Part shown: one piece after another, positions 41,630-53,626 of the stretch
Layout of the letters: every line of letters begins with the position of its first letter
Numbering within the stretch: position 1 is the first letter of the stretch
DNA from: Hydrogenophaga sp.
GTDB taxonomy: Bacteria; Pseudomonadota; Gammaproteobacteria; Burkholderiales; Burkholderiaceae_C
Assembly: GCF_018780075.1 (NCBI RefSeq)
Contig: NZ_JADMKB010000005.1
Span: 62,001-126,000, forward strand
DNA: 64,000 bases
Direction: 5' to 3'
Notes under the pieces: model-generated
What the model was told of the DNA's origin: nothing
What the model saw: only the letters and a program-made list of their open reading frames with translations
The model's database searches: none
Translations under genes and position numbers: made by a program

Positions 41630-42331
41630 TCATCCGACCACCGACTCCACCTTGTCCATCGGCGAGTGGCGCACGTCTTCGCCCTTGACGATAAAGATGA
41701 TCTGTTCGGCGATGTTCTTGGCGTGGTCACCCACGCGCTCCAGCGACTTGGCCAGGAACAGCAGGTCCAGGCTGGGGGAAATGGTGCGGGCGTCTTCCAT
41801 CATGTAGGTGATCAGCTTGCGCAGAAAGCCGTTGTACTCGGCATCGATTTCGTTGTCGTCCTTGATGATGGTCAGTGCCATGGCGGTGTCCAGCCGGGCG
41901 AAGGCGTCCAGGGTCTTGCGCAGCATGCCCGCAGCGAGATCGGCGGCCAGTCGCAGCTCGGAAATCGGCAACGAGCGCGGGGTACCGCCTTCGATGATGG
42001 ATTTGACCATGCGCGCCACACGGGCCACCTCGTCGCCCGCACGTTCCAGGTTCTGGGTGGTGCGCGAGATCGCCATCAGAAAGCGCAGGTCACGCGCCGT
42101 GGGCTGGCGCCGCCCGATCGTGGAGATGATCTCGTGATCGATGTTCACCTCCATCTGGTTGATGCGGTTCTCGGTTTCGAGCACCTGCTCGGCCGTCTCC
42201 AGGCTGAGGTGGATCAGCGCGTACACCGCCTGGTGCAGCTGCGACTCCACCAGACCGCCCATTTCGAGCACGTGGGTGGAGATGGAGTTGAGTTCAGCGT
42301 CGAACTGGCTGGAGATGTGTTTGTCGCCCAT
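41630..42331 (-). CDS. phoU: Phosphate transport system regulator PhoU
   Basis: A 233-residue all-helical cytosolic protein that couples the Pst transporter to PhoR and keeps the regulon off when phosphate is plentiful. The duplicated three-helix repeats carry metal-binding motifs, visible as NLERAGDEVARVARM in the first half and SLERVGDHAKNIAEQI in the second. It lies 16 bases after pstB. A palindromic repeat begins 9 bases beyond its stop. Confidence 0.96.
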   Translation of the reverse strand: MGDKHISSQFDAELNSISTHVLEMGGLVESQLHQAVYALIHLSLETAEQVLETENRINQMEVNIDHEIISTIGRRQPTARDLRFLMAISRTTQNLERAGDEVARVARMVKSIIEGGTPRSLPISELRLAADLAAGMLRKTLDAFARLDTAMALTIIKDDNEIDAEYNGFLRKLITYMMEDARTISPSLDLLFLAKSLERVGDHAKNIAEQIIFIVKGEDVRHSPMDKVESVVG

Positions 42332-42347
42332 GTCTGGCTCCCTGTGA

Positions 42348-43136
42348 TCAGCCGAAACGGCCGGTGATGTAGTCTTCGGTCTCGGTGCGCTTGGGTTTGA
42401 AGAATATCTGCTCGGTGGAGCCGAACTCGATCAACTCGCCCAGGTACATGTAGGCCGTGAAATCGCTGCAGCGCGCGGCCTGCTGCATGTTGTGCGTGAC
42501 GATGGCGATGGTGTAGTCCTTCTTCAGTTCGTGCACCAGTTCCTCCACCTTGCCGGTGGAGATCGGGTCCAGCGCCGAGGTGGGCTCGTCCAGCAACAGC
42601 ACCGAGGGTTTCACCGCCACGCTGCGGGCGATGCACAGGCGCTGCTGCTGGCCGCCCGACAGCGAGAGCCCGCTCTGGTTCAGCTTGTCCTTCACCTCGT
42701 TCCACAGCGCGGCCTTGGTGAGCGCCCATTCCACCCGGTCGTCCATGTCGCTGGAGCTCAGATTTTCATAGAGCTTCACGCCAAAGGCGATGTTGTCGTA
42801 GATCGACATGGGAAACGGCGTGGGCTTCTGGAACACCATGCCGATGCGAGCGCGCAGCAGGTTCAGGTCTTGCTTGGGGTCCAGGATGTTGTCCCCATAA
42901 AAATTGATCTGCCCTTCGGCGCGCTGGCCCGGGTACAGGCTGTACATGCGGTTGAGCGTGCGCAGCAGCGTGGACTTGCCGCAACCCGACGGGCCGATGA
43001 AGGCAGTGACCTTGTGTTCGGCCACATCCATGGTCACATTCTTCAGGCCCTGAAACTTGCCGTAGAAGAAGTTGAGGTTGCGGACTTCAAGCGCATTTTT
43101 TTGCTCGACGTCGATAGCGGTAGCGATGGCGTTCAT
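42348..43136 (-). CDS. pstB: Phosphate ABC transporter ATP-binding protein
   Basis: A 262-residue ATPase of the high-affinity phosphate importer. Walker A is GPSGCGKST, the signature is [20 protein letters not shown], Walker B is [13 protein letters not shown] and the switch histidine is in [15 protein letters not shown]. It is preceded by pstA (32 bp) and followed by phoU. Confidence 0.97.
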   Translation of the reverse strand: MNAIATAIDVEQKNALEVRNLNFFYGKFQGLKNVTMDVAEHKVTAFIGPSGCGKSTLLRTLNRMYSLYPGQRAEGQINFYGDNILDPKQDLNLLRARIGMVFQKPTPFPMSIYDNIAFGVKLYENLSSSDMDDRVEWALTKAALWNEVKDKLNQSGLSLSGGQQQRLCIARSVAVKPSVLLLDEPTSALDPISTGKVEELVHELKKDYTIAIVTHNMQQAARCSDFTAYMYLGELIEFGSTEQIFFKPKRTETEDYITGRFG

Positions 43137-43168
43137 ACAACGGTTCCTGTTGGGAATGGACTTCGGGC

Positions 43169-44023
43169 TTAGGACGGTGCCCGGTCGCGGAAAAAGACAC
43201 GGGCCAGGATGTTCAATGCCAGCACGGCCATGGTGATGATCAGCGCGCCGCCCCAGGCCAGGCGAATCCAGTTTTCATAGGGGCTCATGGCGAACTGGAA
43301 GATCACCACCGGCAGGTTGGCCATGGGCTCGGTCATGTCGGCGCTGTAGAACTGGTTGTTCAAGGCGGTGAACAGCAGCGGGGCCGTTTCCCCGCTGATG
43401 CGGGCCACGGCCAGCAGCAGACCGGTCATCACGCCGCTTTTGGCCGCACGCAGCGTCACCATGGTGGCCACCTTCCAGCGCGGCGCACCCAGGGCGAAGG
43501 CCGCTTCACGCAGGCTGCCGGGCACCAGGCGCAGCATGTTCTCGGTGGTGCGAACGACCACGGGCACCGCGATCAGCGACAGCGCCAGCGTGCCGGCCCA
43601 GCCCGAAAAGCCACCCACCGTGGCCACCGCGATGGCGTACACGAAGAGCCCCAGCACGATGGACGGGGCGGACAGCATGATGTCGGTCACGAAGCGGGTC
43701 AGCTCGGCCGTCTTGCTCGTGTCGCCGTACTCGGCGAGGTAAACACCCGCAAAGATGCCGACGGGCGTGGCCAGCAGCACCGTGAACCCCACCATGAGCA
43801 GGCTGCCCACGATGGCGTTGCGCAGACCACCGCCTTCGGTGCCGGGGGCGGGCGTGTCCTGCGTGAACATGTTGAGGTCCAGCGCGGCCAAGCCGTTGCT
43901 GAACAGCACCGTCAGGATCCACAGCAACACGGCCAGGCCGAGGACCATGGAACCCATGGACAGCGTCAGGCCCACGGAGTTGGCCAGCTGGCGCCGGCGG
44001 TAAAGCATGTGATTGAAGTCCAT
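43169..44023 (-). CDS. pstA: Phosphate ABC transporter permease PstA
   Basis: A 284-residue six-helix permease subunit. The EAA-type loop is visible around [20 protein letters not shown], and the C-terminal part is typical of PstA. The ATG at 44023 ([12 protein letters not shown]) lies only 2 bases after the pstC stop; the open frame upstream overlaps pstC and is rejected. Confidence 0.95.
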   Translation of the reverse strand: MDFNHMLYRRRQLANSVGLTLSMGSMVLGLAVLLWILTVLFSNGLAALDLNMFTQDTPAPGTEGGGLRNAIVGSLLMVGFTVLLATPVGIFAGVYLAEYGDTSKTAELTRFVTDIMLSAPSIVLGLFVYAIAVATVGGFSGWAGTLALSLIAVPVVVRTTENMLRLVPGSLREAAFALGAPRWKVATMVTLRAAKSGVMTGLLLAVARISGETAPLLFTALNNQFYSADMTEPMANLPVVIFQFAMSPYENWIRLAWGGALIITMAVLALNILARVFFRDRAPS

Positions 44024-44025
44024 GG

Positions 44026-45024
44026 TCAGAGTCCTTTGGCTTTTTCGGCGCGGATGATCATCCACTTGGCCAGCGCCAGCACCACGAAGGTGATGACGAA
44101 GAGCAGGAAGCCGAGCGCGAACAGGGCGGAGATGTGGAAGTCGGCCGCTTCGCCGAACTCGTTGGCGAGCGTGGAGGCGATGGAGGTACCGGGCGAAAAC
44201 AGCGAGGTCGGCATGCGGTTGGCGTTGCCGATCACGAAGGTCACGGCCATGGTTTCACCCAGCGCACGGCCCAGACCCAGCATCACGCCACCGATCACAC
44301 CCTTCTGGGTGTAGGGCAGGACCACGCGGCGCACCACCTCCCAGGTGGTGCAACCCAGACCGTAGGCCGATTCGCGCAGGATGGGCGGGACGATTTCGAA
44401 CACGTCGCGCATCACGGCTGCCACGAAGGGCAGCACCATGAAGGCCAGCACGATGCCCGCGGCCAGAATGCCGAAACCGTTGGTGCTGCCCCCGAACAGG
44501 GTGCCGATCAAGGGCATACCGCCCAGCAGGTTCTGCACCGGCACCTGGAAGTGGTCGGCGAACAAGGGCGCGAACACAAACAGGCCAAACATGCCATAGA
44601 TGATGGACGGCACGGCCGCCAGCAGCTCGATGGCGGTGCCCAGCGGGCGGCGCAGCCAGGTCGGGCAGGTTTCGGTGAGGAAGAGCGCAATGCCAAAGGC
44701 CAGCGGCACCGCGATCAGCAGCGCGATGGTGGCGCTGGCCAGGGTGCCGACGATGGCGATCGCGCCCCCGAACTCTTCATTGATGATGTCCCACTCGACA
44801 TACCAGATGAAGTGGGCGCCGAATTTCTGAAACGCCGGCCAGGCGTTGATGAACAGCGAGACGATGATGCCCATCAGGGCGACCAGCACCAGCAGTGAAA
44901 ACGCTTGCGTCACGCGGTGGAAGAACAGATCCTGCAGCCGCTGCTTTCGCGCAATCGACAGCATGTGAGGGTTGGCCGATGCTGCAGCCTTGTGATGCGA
45001 ACTCATGGTGATTCCCACGCTCAT
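44026..45024 (-). CDS. pstC: Phosphate ABC transporter permease PstC
   Basis: A 332-residue permease subunit with six membrane helices. The EAA loop is [20 protein letters not shown], and [20 protein letters not shown] is a PstC hallmark. Two in-frame ATG codons 18 bases apart (45024 and 45006) each have a GGGAATCAC-type sequence before them, the result of a tandem duplication, so either could start the protein (332 or 326 residues). It follows pstS by 90 bases that contain a hairpin. Confidence 0.95.
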   Translation of the reverse strand: MSVGITMSSHHKAAASANPHMLSIARKQRLQDLFFHRVTQAFSLLVLVALMGIIVSLFINAWPAFQKFGAHFIWYVEWDIINEEFGGAIAIVGTLASATIALLIAVPLAFGIALFLTETCPTWLRRPLGTAIELLAAVPSIIYGMFGLFVFAPLFADHFQVPVQNLLGGMPLIGTLFGGSTNGFGILAAGIVLAFMVLPFVAAVMRDVFEIVPPILRESAYGLGCTTWEVVRRVVLPYTQKGVIGGVMLGLGRALGETMAVTFVIGNANRMPTSLFSPGTSIASTLANEFGEAADFHISALFALGFLLFVITFVVLALAKWMIIRAEKAKGL

Positions 45025-45037
45025 AGTGATTCCCCTC
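45002..45037 (-). repeat. Tandem duplication of the pstC translation start
   Basis: On the minus strand, GGGAATCACTATGAGCGT is followed by GGGAATCACCATGAGTTC: two 18-base units, 14 of the 15 core bases identical. Each carries its own ribosome site and ATG, in the same frame. Confidence 0.8.
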
Positions 45038-45059
45038 AGGGCGCGTCCGGATTAAGAAA

Positions 45060-45100
45060 GGCCTGAGACCTGAGGCACAGTGTGCATCAGCCCCCAGGCC
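45060..45100 (-). other. Hairpin between pstS and pstC
   Basis: GGCCTG/CAGGCC outer stem enclosing GCACA/TGTGC, followed on the minus strand by TTTCTTAAT. It resembles a leaky terminator or an mRNA 3' protection structure and could explain why pstS is usually expressed above the permease genes. Confidence 0.6.
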
Positions 45101-45114
45101 CGAGGGAACGGGAA

Positions 45115-46146
45115 TTACTTGGCGACCTGGTTCCAGACCTTGCTGCGGATCTGGGTGGTCAGGGTGTCAGGCAGCGGCACATAGTCCAGCTCGGTGGCCA
45201 GGCCCTTGCCCTTGCTGAAGGCCCAGTCAAAGAACTTCAGGGCTTCGGCCGAAGCGGCCTTGTCGCCGGGCTGCTTGTACATCAGGATGAACGACGCGGT
45301 GGACACGGGCCAGCTCTCGGCGCCCTTGGCGTTCACCATCGACACACCCATGCCCGGCACACTGAACCAGTCGGCGCTGGCGGCGGCGGCGGCGAAGGTC
45401 TTGTCGTCGGGGCTCACGTACTTGCCGTCGGCGTTCTGCAGCTGCATGAAGTTCATGTTGTTCTTCTTCACGTAGGCGTATTCCACATAGCCCAGCGCGC
45501 CCTTGACGCGGTTGACGTTGGCGGCCACGCCTTCGTTGCCCTTGCCACCCACCGACGAAGCAGCCGGCCACTTGACGGCAGCGCCCTTGCCCACGGTGTC
45601 GGCCCACTCTTTGCTGACCGCGGCCAGGTAGTCGGTCCAGTTGAAGGTGGTGCCCGAGCCGTCGGCGCGGTGCACGATCGTGATGTTCTGGTCAGGCAGC
45701 GATTTGCCCGGGTTCAGGGCGGCCAGCTTGGGGTCGTTCCACTTGGCGATCTTGCCCAGGAACATCTCGGCCAGCACCGGGCCGGTCACGCGCAGCTCGC
45801 CGGGCTTGAAGCCTTCCAGGTTAACCACAGGCACGGTGCCACCGATGATGGCGGGGAACTGGACCATGCCGTCCTTGTCCAGGTCGGCACCGGGCACTGG
45901 GGCGTCGGAGGCGCCGAAGGTCACGGTCTTGGCGCGGATCTGCTTGATGCCGCCCGACGAGCCGATCGACTGGTAGTTCAGGCCGATGCCGGTTTCTTTC
46001 TTGTAGGCTTCTGCCCACTTTGCGTAGATGGGGAACGGGAAGGTGGCGCCCGCGCCGGTGATGTCGGCGGCGAAGGCCGAGCCCATGGCCACGGTGGCCA
46101 GGGCAGCGGCGGCAACGGTCTTCAGAAGGGTGCGTTTGGTGTTCAT
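45115..46146 (-). CDS. pstS: Phosphate ABC transporter substrate-binding protein PstS
   Basis: A 343-residue periplasmic phosphate receptor. The signal peptide KTVAAAALATVAMGSAFA is followed by ADITGAGATFPFPIYAKWAE. Phosphate-contact segments are IGSSGGIKQI, TFGASDAPV and HRADGSGTTFNWTDYL. The ATG at 46146 (MNTKRTLLKT) is used; the upstream frame is leader sequence. It heads the pstSCAB-phoU-phoB-phoR run and has a Pho box 54 bases upstream. Confidence 0.97.
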   Translation of the reverse strand: MNTKRTLLKTVAAAALATVAMGSAFAADITGAGATFPFPIYAKWAEAYKKETGIGLNYQSIGSSGGIKQIRAKTVTFGASDAPVPGADLDKDGMVQFPAIIGGTVPVVNLEGFKPGELRVTGPVLAEMFLGKIAKWNDPKLAALNPGKSLPDQNITIVHRADGSGTTFNWTDYLAAVSKEWADTVGKGAAVKWPAASSVGGKGNEGVAANVNRVKGALGYVEYAYVKKNNMNFMQLQNADGKYVSPDDKTFAAAAASADWFSVPGMGVSMVNAKGAESWPVSTASFILMYKQPGDKAASAEALKFFDWAFSKGKGLATELDYVPLPDTLTTQIRSKVWNQVAK

Positions 46147-46199
46147 TCGAGTCCTCGGTTGGGGAAAAAAGTTCACAACCGGGACTCTAGGGATGCTCT

Positions 46200-46217
46200 G
46201 TGACAACCTTGTGACAA
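46200..46217 (-). promoter_or_regulatory. Pho box upstream of pstS
   Basis: Minus-strand TTGTCACAAGGTTGTCAC: two TGTCAC half-sites 11 bases apart, 13 of 18 matches by hand to the E. coli pattern CTGTCATAWAWCTGTCAY. PhoB is expected to bind here under phosphate limitation. Confidence 0.8.
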
Positions 46218-46250
46218 GCGCATGAAAGGCGGCGCAGTGTCACACCGCGA

Positions 46251-46829
46251 TCACATCAGGCGGGCCAACTCCGCCACGTCTTCCGCGAACATCTGGCCCT
46301 TCTCGGCCACCAACAGCCGCCCGTCGACCCCCGCCAGCAGGGTGACCGGCAGGCCTCGGGGCTTGGGGAAGGCCTTGCGCCAGGCCGGCGAGGCCCAGGC
46401 CGCGGGAAAGCTGTACCCCTTTTTCAGCAAATAGGCCGTCGCGTCTTCGGGGTGGCGGTCGATCGACAGGGCCAGCATCTGCAGGCCTTTGTCCTTCTGG
46501 CTCAGCCAGAGCTGGTTCATGCTGGGGCTTTGCAGCGCACAAAACGGGCAGGTGCTCGACCACCAGTACACCAGCAAAGGCCTGCCGCTGGCCTGCTCAG
46601 GGTCAAACCGGGCACCGTCCAGCCGCTGAATCGCGGGCACCGTCAGGCGCGAGCCGAGCGCTGGCAGCGGCGGGGCCAGGGCCTCTTCGGCCGCCGCCGA
46701 CACCGGTTGGGCCGAGGCAGGCCGAACCAGCGTCCCGAGCACGCCGGCAGTCACACCGGCCATCCAGCGCCGGCGGTCCAGCGGTGCGGGCCGGCGCGGC
46801 GCCGCCCCGGCGGGAAACATGGGTGTCAT
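46251..46829 (-). CDS. TlpA-like thioredoxin-fold protein, exported
   Basis: A 192-residue protein with an N-terminal export signal (RRRWMAGVTAGVLGTLVRPA, Tat-like twin arginine) and a thioredoxin fold. The active site is WWSSTCPFCALQSPSMNQLW, and GLPVTLLAGVDGRLL has the cis-proline segment. It should act as a periplasmic thiol-disulfide reductase; the target is unknown. The ATG at 46829 was chosen; MFPAG three codons later is possible. It lies upstream of pstS on the same strand with a 104-bp gap that contains the Pho box, so pstS has its own promoter. Confidence 0.83.
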   Translation of the reverse strand: MTPMFPAGAAPRRPAPLDRRRWMAGVTAGVLGTLVRPASAQPVSAAAEEALAPPLPALGSRLTVPAIQRLDGARFDPEQASGRPLLVYWWSSTCPFCALQSPSMNQLWLSQKDKGLQMLALSIDRHPEDATAYLLKKGYSFPAAWASPAWRKAFPKPRGLPVTLLAGVDGRLLVAEKGQMFAEDVAELARLM

Positions 46830-47003
46830 GGTGTCAGGTGCACAAGGGTTGACCACAGCCCGCAAAGCATAAGCGTTTGACGATGGATGGGCAAGCGGGG
46901 CTGGCCCGTCCCACGCGGCCGGCCAGAGATGTGCAATGCGTCACAATCCGGGCAAACCCGACGTTCCAACACATACGGCCCGTGAATCCACCGGCCCATT
47001 TCC

Positions 47004-48488
47004 ATGCAAAACGGTACCCTCCTCGCCGCCATCGACCTCGGCTCCAACAGCTTTCGCCTGGAAATCGGCCGCTTTCAGTCGGGCCACATCGAGCGCATCG
47101 AGTACATCAAAGAGACCGTTCGCCAGGGCGCCGGACTGGACGAAAACAAGGTGCTGAGCCAGGCCGCCATGCAGCGCGGCTGGGAGTGCCTGGCCCGGTT
47201 CGCCGAGCGCCTGCACGGCTTCAAGAAGCAGCAGGTGCGCGCCGTGGCCACCCAGACCCTGCGTGAGGCCACCAACCGCGACGAATTCCTGCGCAATGCC
47301 CAGGCCATCCTCGGCTTCACCATCGAGGTCGTCTCCGGCCACGAAGAAGCCCGCCTGATCTACCAGGGCGTGTCGCACCTGCTGCCTCAGTCCGACGAGA
47401 AGCGCCTGGTGGTGGACATCGGGGGCCGCTCGACCGAGATGATCATCGGCGAGGGCTACGTGGCCAGCAAGATGGAGTCGTACCGCCTGGGCAGCGTGGC
47501 CTGGTCCACCAAGTACTTTCCCAAGGGCCAGTTCACCGCCGCCGCGTTCAAGACCGCCGAGGTGGCCGCGAAGGCGGTGCTGGACCAGGCGCTGGACCGC
47601 TTTCCGCCCACCGAATGGGACATCGCCTACGGTTCGTCCGGCACGGTGGGTGCCGTGGCCGACGTGCTCTCGGCCAACGGCTGGGCCTCGGGCGTGGTGA
47701 CCCGATCCGGCCTGGACTGGCTGGTGGAGCGGCTGATCAAGGCCGGCAACGCCGACCAGCTCAAGATCGAGGGCATGAAGGACGACCGGCGCCCGGTGAT
47801 CGGCGGCGGCGTGAGCGTGCTGCGCGCGATCTTCGATCTGTTTGACATCCAGCAGATGGTGCCGGCGCAAGGCGCCCTGCGCCACGGTGCGCTGTACGAC
47901 CTGATCGACCGCGACACCGACGGCGGCGACGTGCGGGAGCGCACGGTGCGCTGGCTGTGCGCTCGCTTCTCGGTCGACGAGGCGCAGGCGCAGCGGGTCA
48001 CCACCGTGGCCACCGCGCTCTTCTCCCAGGTGGCGGCGGTGGACGCCCAGAACGAACGCTATTCGCAGAAGCTCGCCTGGGCCACGCGCCTGCACGAAAT
48101 CGGCACGCACATCTCGCACGACCGCTCGTACCACCACGGCGCCTACATCCTCGACAACGTGGACGCGCCCGGTTTCTCCTTCCCCGAGCTGCACCGCATG
48201 AGCCAGCTGGTGCTGGGTCAGCGTGGCAAGCTCAAGAAACTGGAATCGGCCCTGTCCGACGAGCTGTTCGCCAAGCAGCTCATGTGCCTGCGGCTGGCGG
48301 TGGTGTTGTGCCATGCGCGACAGATGCCCGAGCACGAGTCGATCAAGCTCAACTACAAGCCGGGTGCGTTCAAGATCGCGACCAACCCGGGCTGGTCGCG
48401 GCGCTACCCGCAGTCGGCCTGGCTGATCGGGGAAGAGGTGCTGGCCTGGCAAAAGTCCACCTGGAAGTTCACGGCAGAGCTCCGTTGA
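47004..48488 (+). CDS. ppx: Exopolyphosphatase (Ppx/GppA family)
   Basis: Releases phosphate from the ends of polyphosphate. The 494-residue protein has ASKHA-fold motifs: AAIDLGSNSFRLEIGRF at the N-terminus, the catalytic glutamate context VVSGHEEARLIYQGV, then VVDIGGRSTEMIIGEG and YGSSGTVGAVADVL. A C-terminal HD-like helical domain follows (ATRLHEIGTHISHDRSYHHG). It is divergent from the TlpA-like gene. Family members also act on pppGpp, so GppA-like activity cannot be excluded. Confidence 0.94.
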   Translation: MQNGTLLAAIDLGSNSFRLEIGRFQSGHIERIEYIKETVRQGAGLDENKVLSQAAMQRGWECLARFAERLHGFKKQQVRAVATQTLREATNRDEFLRNAQAILGFTIEVVSGHEEARLIYQGVSHLLPQSDEKRLVVDIGGRSTEMIIGEGYVASKMESYRLGSVAWSTKYFPKGQFTAAAFKTAEVAAKAVLDQALDRFPPTEWDIAYGSSGTVGAVADVLSANGWASGVVTRSGLDWLVERLIKAGNADQLKIEGMKDDRRPVIGGGVSVLRAIFDLFDIQQMVPAQGALRHGALYDLIDRDTDGGDVRERTVRWLCARFSVDEAQAQRVTTVATALFSQVAAVDAQNERYSQKLAWATRLHEIGTHISHDRSYHHGAYILDNVDAPGFSFPELHRMSQLVLGQRGKLKKLESALSDELFAKQLMCLRLAVVLCHARQMPEHESIKLNYKPGAFKIATNPGWSRRYPQSAWLIGEEVLAWQKSTWKFTAELR

Positions 48489-48620
48489 ACGGGGCCCACG
48501 CCGGGCGGCATTCCATCACGCTACCGGATTGCAAGGCCGCTGGCCCATGGCCTGGCGGCAGGGCGTGATACCCCCTCCCGTTAACATGGGCCCCCTCTCA
48601 GTCAGGACAAGTGAGCGGCA

Positions 48621-49733
48621 ATGGCATTGATCGTGGTGGCAGAAGACGACAGCGGAACGCTCAAGCTGATTCAGGTGGTGCTGCGCAACCAGGGTCACGA
48701 CGTGCTCACCGCAAGCAACGGCCACCAGGCCTGGATGCTGATTCGCGAACATCGCCCGGACCTCGTGGTCAGCGACATCAACATGCCCGGGGTCACAGGT
48801 TTCGAGCTGCTTCGTGCCGTTCGCGAGCACGACGAACTGAACCAGATCCCGTTTGTGCTGCTCACCTCGCTCCAGGAACGGAGCAACATGCGCCAGGGCA
48901 TGACCCTGGGTGCCGACGACTACCTGACCAAGCCCGTGCGCCCCGCCGAGCTGGTGGACGCGGTGTCGGCCCAGATCAACCGGCTCGCGATGCGCTCGGC
49001 CTCGCTGAACATGCAGGTCCGCGACGCCGTGTCCGAGGCGCTCGAAGAGCAAGCCTGGAGCCTGCAGGAGCAATACGAAAAACGGCTCGCACGTGAACTC
49101 AGCGAGCAGTGGCCCGGCGACACCCGGGGCCAGCAGGAAGACCACCACCCCCAGGCCACCGTGCTGTTCGCCGACATCCGGCACTACCCCGACTGGCTCG
49201 CGGCGCTCGACGCCGATCAGCTCGTCACCGTGCTCAAGCGCTTCTACGAAGGCGGTGGCGACACCGTGCACCTCTTTGGCGCCAGCACCGTGCAATTCGT
49301 GGGCGACGGCCTGCTGGCCCTGTTCACCGACAGGACCGCCGGCTCCACGGCCCCTCCGGGCCTGCGCGCGATCAAGGCGGCCTTCGGCTTGCGCAACGCG
49401 GCCGCGGGCATGCAGGACTTCGTGAAACAGCGATTTCCGGGCATGACCCTGCCACGCTTCGAGGTCGGCGTGGCGGTGCACAGCGGCCCGGTGGCGATGA
49501 TGCGGCTGGACGGCCTGCTCGGGGGTGCCCAGCAGCTGCTGCCGGTGGGCGAGACGGTGATCGACGCGATCGCCATGCAGCGACGGGCACCCACCACCCA
49601 CTGCGTCACGGTGTCGATCCCGGTGCTGCGCAGCGTGACCGGTGCGATCCAGCCGATGTCGCGGCATTTCATCACCCTGCCCCACCGCGGCGAGACGCTG
49701 GAAGTGTGTGCGGTGGAACCGCTGGCCGCCTGA
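48621..49733 (+). CDS. Response regulator with a class III nucleotide cyclase-like domain
   Basis: A 370-residue protein. The receiver domain (1-120) has acidic residues E8-D9-D10, acceptor D52 (VVSDINMPG) and K in YLTKPVRP. A helical linker (125-165) leads to a class III cyclase fold (about 177-365). Metal-binding aspartates are kept: D185 in LFADIRHY and D229 in VGDGLLALF. Other catalytic positions deviate: the purine-specifying lysine is Q225, and the transition-state Asn and Arg correspond to I314 and A318 in VGETVIDAIAMQ. It may therefore be inactive as a cyclase and act as a regulatory or binding module. The hybrid kinase gene starts 3 bases downstream. Confidence 0.87.
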   Translation: MALIVVAEDDSGTLKLIQVVLRNQGHDVLTASNGHQAWMLIREHRPDLVVSDINMPGVTGFELLRAVREHDELNQIPFVLLTSLQERSNMRQGMTLGADDYLTKPVRPAELVDAVSAQINRLAMRSASLNMQVRDAVSEALEEQAWSLQEQYEKRLARELSEQWPGDTRGQQEDHHPQATVLFADIRHYPDWLAALDADQLVTVLKRFYEGGGDTVHLFGASTVQFVGDGLLALFTDRTAGSTAPPGLRAIKAAFGLRNAAAGMQDFVKQRFPGMTLPRFEVGVAVHSGPVAMMRLDGLLGGAQQLLPVGETVIDAIAMQRRAPTTHCVTVSIPVLRSVTGAIQPMSRHFITLPHRGETLEVCAVEPLAA

Positions 49734-49736
49734 CCC

Positions 49737-52706
<2,970 letters not shown>

Positions 52707-52770
52707 TCCCCCGCGCCCTCTTGTTCTGCCACGCTCGTGTGCTGTGGCGACGCAGCTCCGGGTAAAGATA

Positions 52771-52790
52771 TAAACGGTATATACGGTTTA
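52771..52790. promoter_or_regulatory. Palindromic operator candidate before the Lys/Ala/Pro-rich gene
   Basis: TAAACGGTATATACGGTTTA is self-complementary at all positions except the symmetric G pair. It abuts a possible -10 (TACAAT, 52789-52794) in an AT-rich patch that contrasts with the surrounding GC-rich DNA. A likely site for autoregulation by the downstream protein. Confidence 0.6.
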
Positions 52791-52827
52791 CAATGCCGGC
52801 CTCTCTCAACCACAGAAGGACATGCCG

Positions 52828-53370
52828 ATGAACGACTCGCAGAACAAAGCCGCCGGGAAAAAACCCAAACTCGTGCGCGACAGCTTCACCATCCCCAAGG
52901 CCGAATACGCCGCCATCGACACGCTCAAGGGCCGTGCCCTGAAGCTGGGTGTGGGCGTGAAAAAGAGCGAGCTGCTGCGGGCCGGTCTCATGCTGCTGCA
53001 GCAGCTGAACGATGCCCGCTTCAAAGCCGCGATGGCCTCGGTGCCGACGATCAAGACAGGGCGCCCCGCCGCCTCGATCCAGGTGGACATCCCCTTCTCG
53101 CCCGCCGTGGCCAAAAGGCCTGCGACCAAGCCCGCCCCCGCCAAACCCGCTCCCGTCAAGGCGGTGGTGAAAAAGGCCGCACCGAAAAAGGTGGCGGTCA
53201 AAGCAGCCCCCAAAACCGTTGCGGTGAAAGCCAGCCCCACCCCCAAACCCGTGGTCCAGGCTCCGGCCCCCAAGCCCGTCGCGCAGCCAGCGGTCACGCC
53301 CGCCGCCAAGGTCGAGGCTCAACCCGCCAAGAAAGTGGTCGCCAAGAAGGTCCCCGTCACCAAGGCCTGA
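52828..53370 (+). CDS. Putative ribbon-helix-helix-like protein with Lys/Ala/Pro-rich tail
   Basis: A 180-residue protein I do not recognise by name. Residues 14-65 (KLVRDSFTIPKAEYAAIDTL, then GVKKSELLRAGLMLLQQLND) have a strand then two-helix pattern like ribbon-helix-helix regulators. The C-terminal half is low complexity, with repeated PA, KP, KKA and KVA units, similar in composition to histone H1-like tails. The ATG at 52828 was chosen since AGGA lies 7 bases upstream; an ATG two codons earlier sits almost on top of that site. The palindrome before it suggests autoregulation. DNA binding is inference. Confidence 0.7.
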   Translation: MNDSQNKAAGKKPKLVRDSFTIPKAEYAAIDTLKGRALKLGVGVKKSELLRAGLMLLQQLNDARFKAAMASVPTIKTGRPAASIQVDIPFSPAVAKRPATKPAPAKPAPVKAVVKKAAPKKVAVKAAPKTVAVKASPTPKPVVQAPAPKPVAQPAVTPAAKVEAQPAKKVVAKKVPVTKA

Positions 53371-53470
53371 GCCGCAGCGATCTCAGAACGCTTTGAAGGC
53401 AAAGCGGCAACGGGTTTTCTTGGAGCCAGAGCAACACGCCGAGGCATGAGAAGGCTCCACCAAGGGCACA

Positions 53471-53623
53471 GCCGGGCCGGCTTTGCCGGACGGCCAGTGC
53501 GCCTTGCAGGCCGCTGCCTCGCCAGAGTCGAGGCTTCTTCGGGCTGTCCAAGCCTGCGCAGGCAGGCTTGGAGCCGCGGCCCTCAGCCCCCTTGAGGGGG
53601 TGACGCCGCAGGCGGCGCGGGGG
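53471..53623 (-). repeat. Stop-proximal palindromic repeat, copy 4 (after sixA, with an inserted hairpin)
   Basis: Minus-strand module A CCCCCGCGCCGCCTGCGGCG and module B CCCCCTCAAGGGGG begin 3 bases after the sixA stop. Module C (CCGGCAAAGCCGG) comes about 70 bases later. The spacer holds another palindrome, AAGCCTGC/GCAGGCTT (53550-53569). No gene is seen in 53371-53626. Confidence 0.8.
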
Positions 53624-53626
53624 TGT

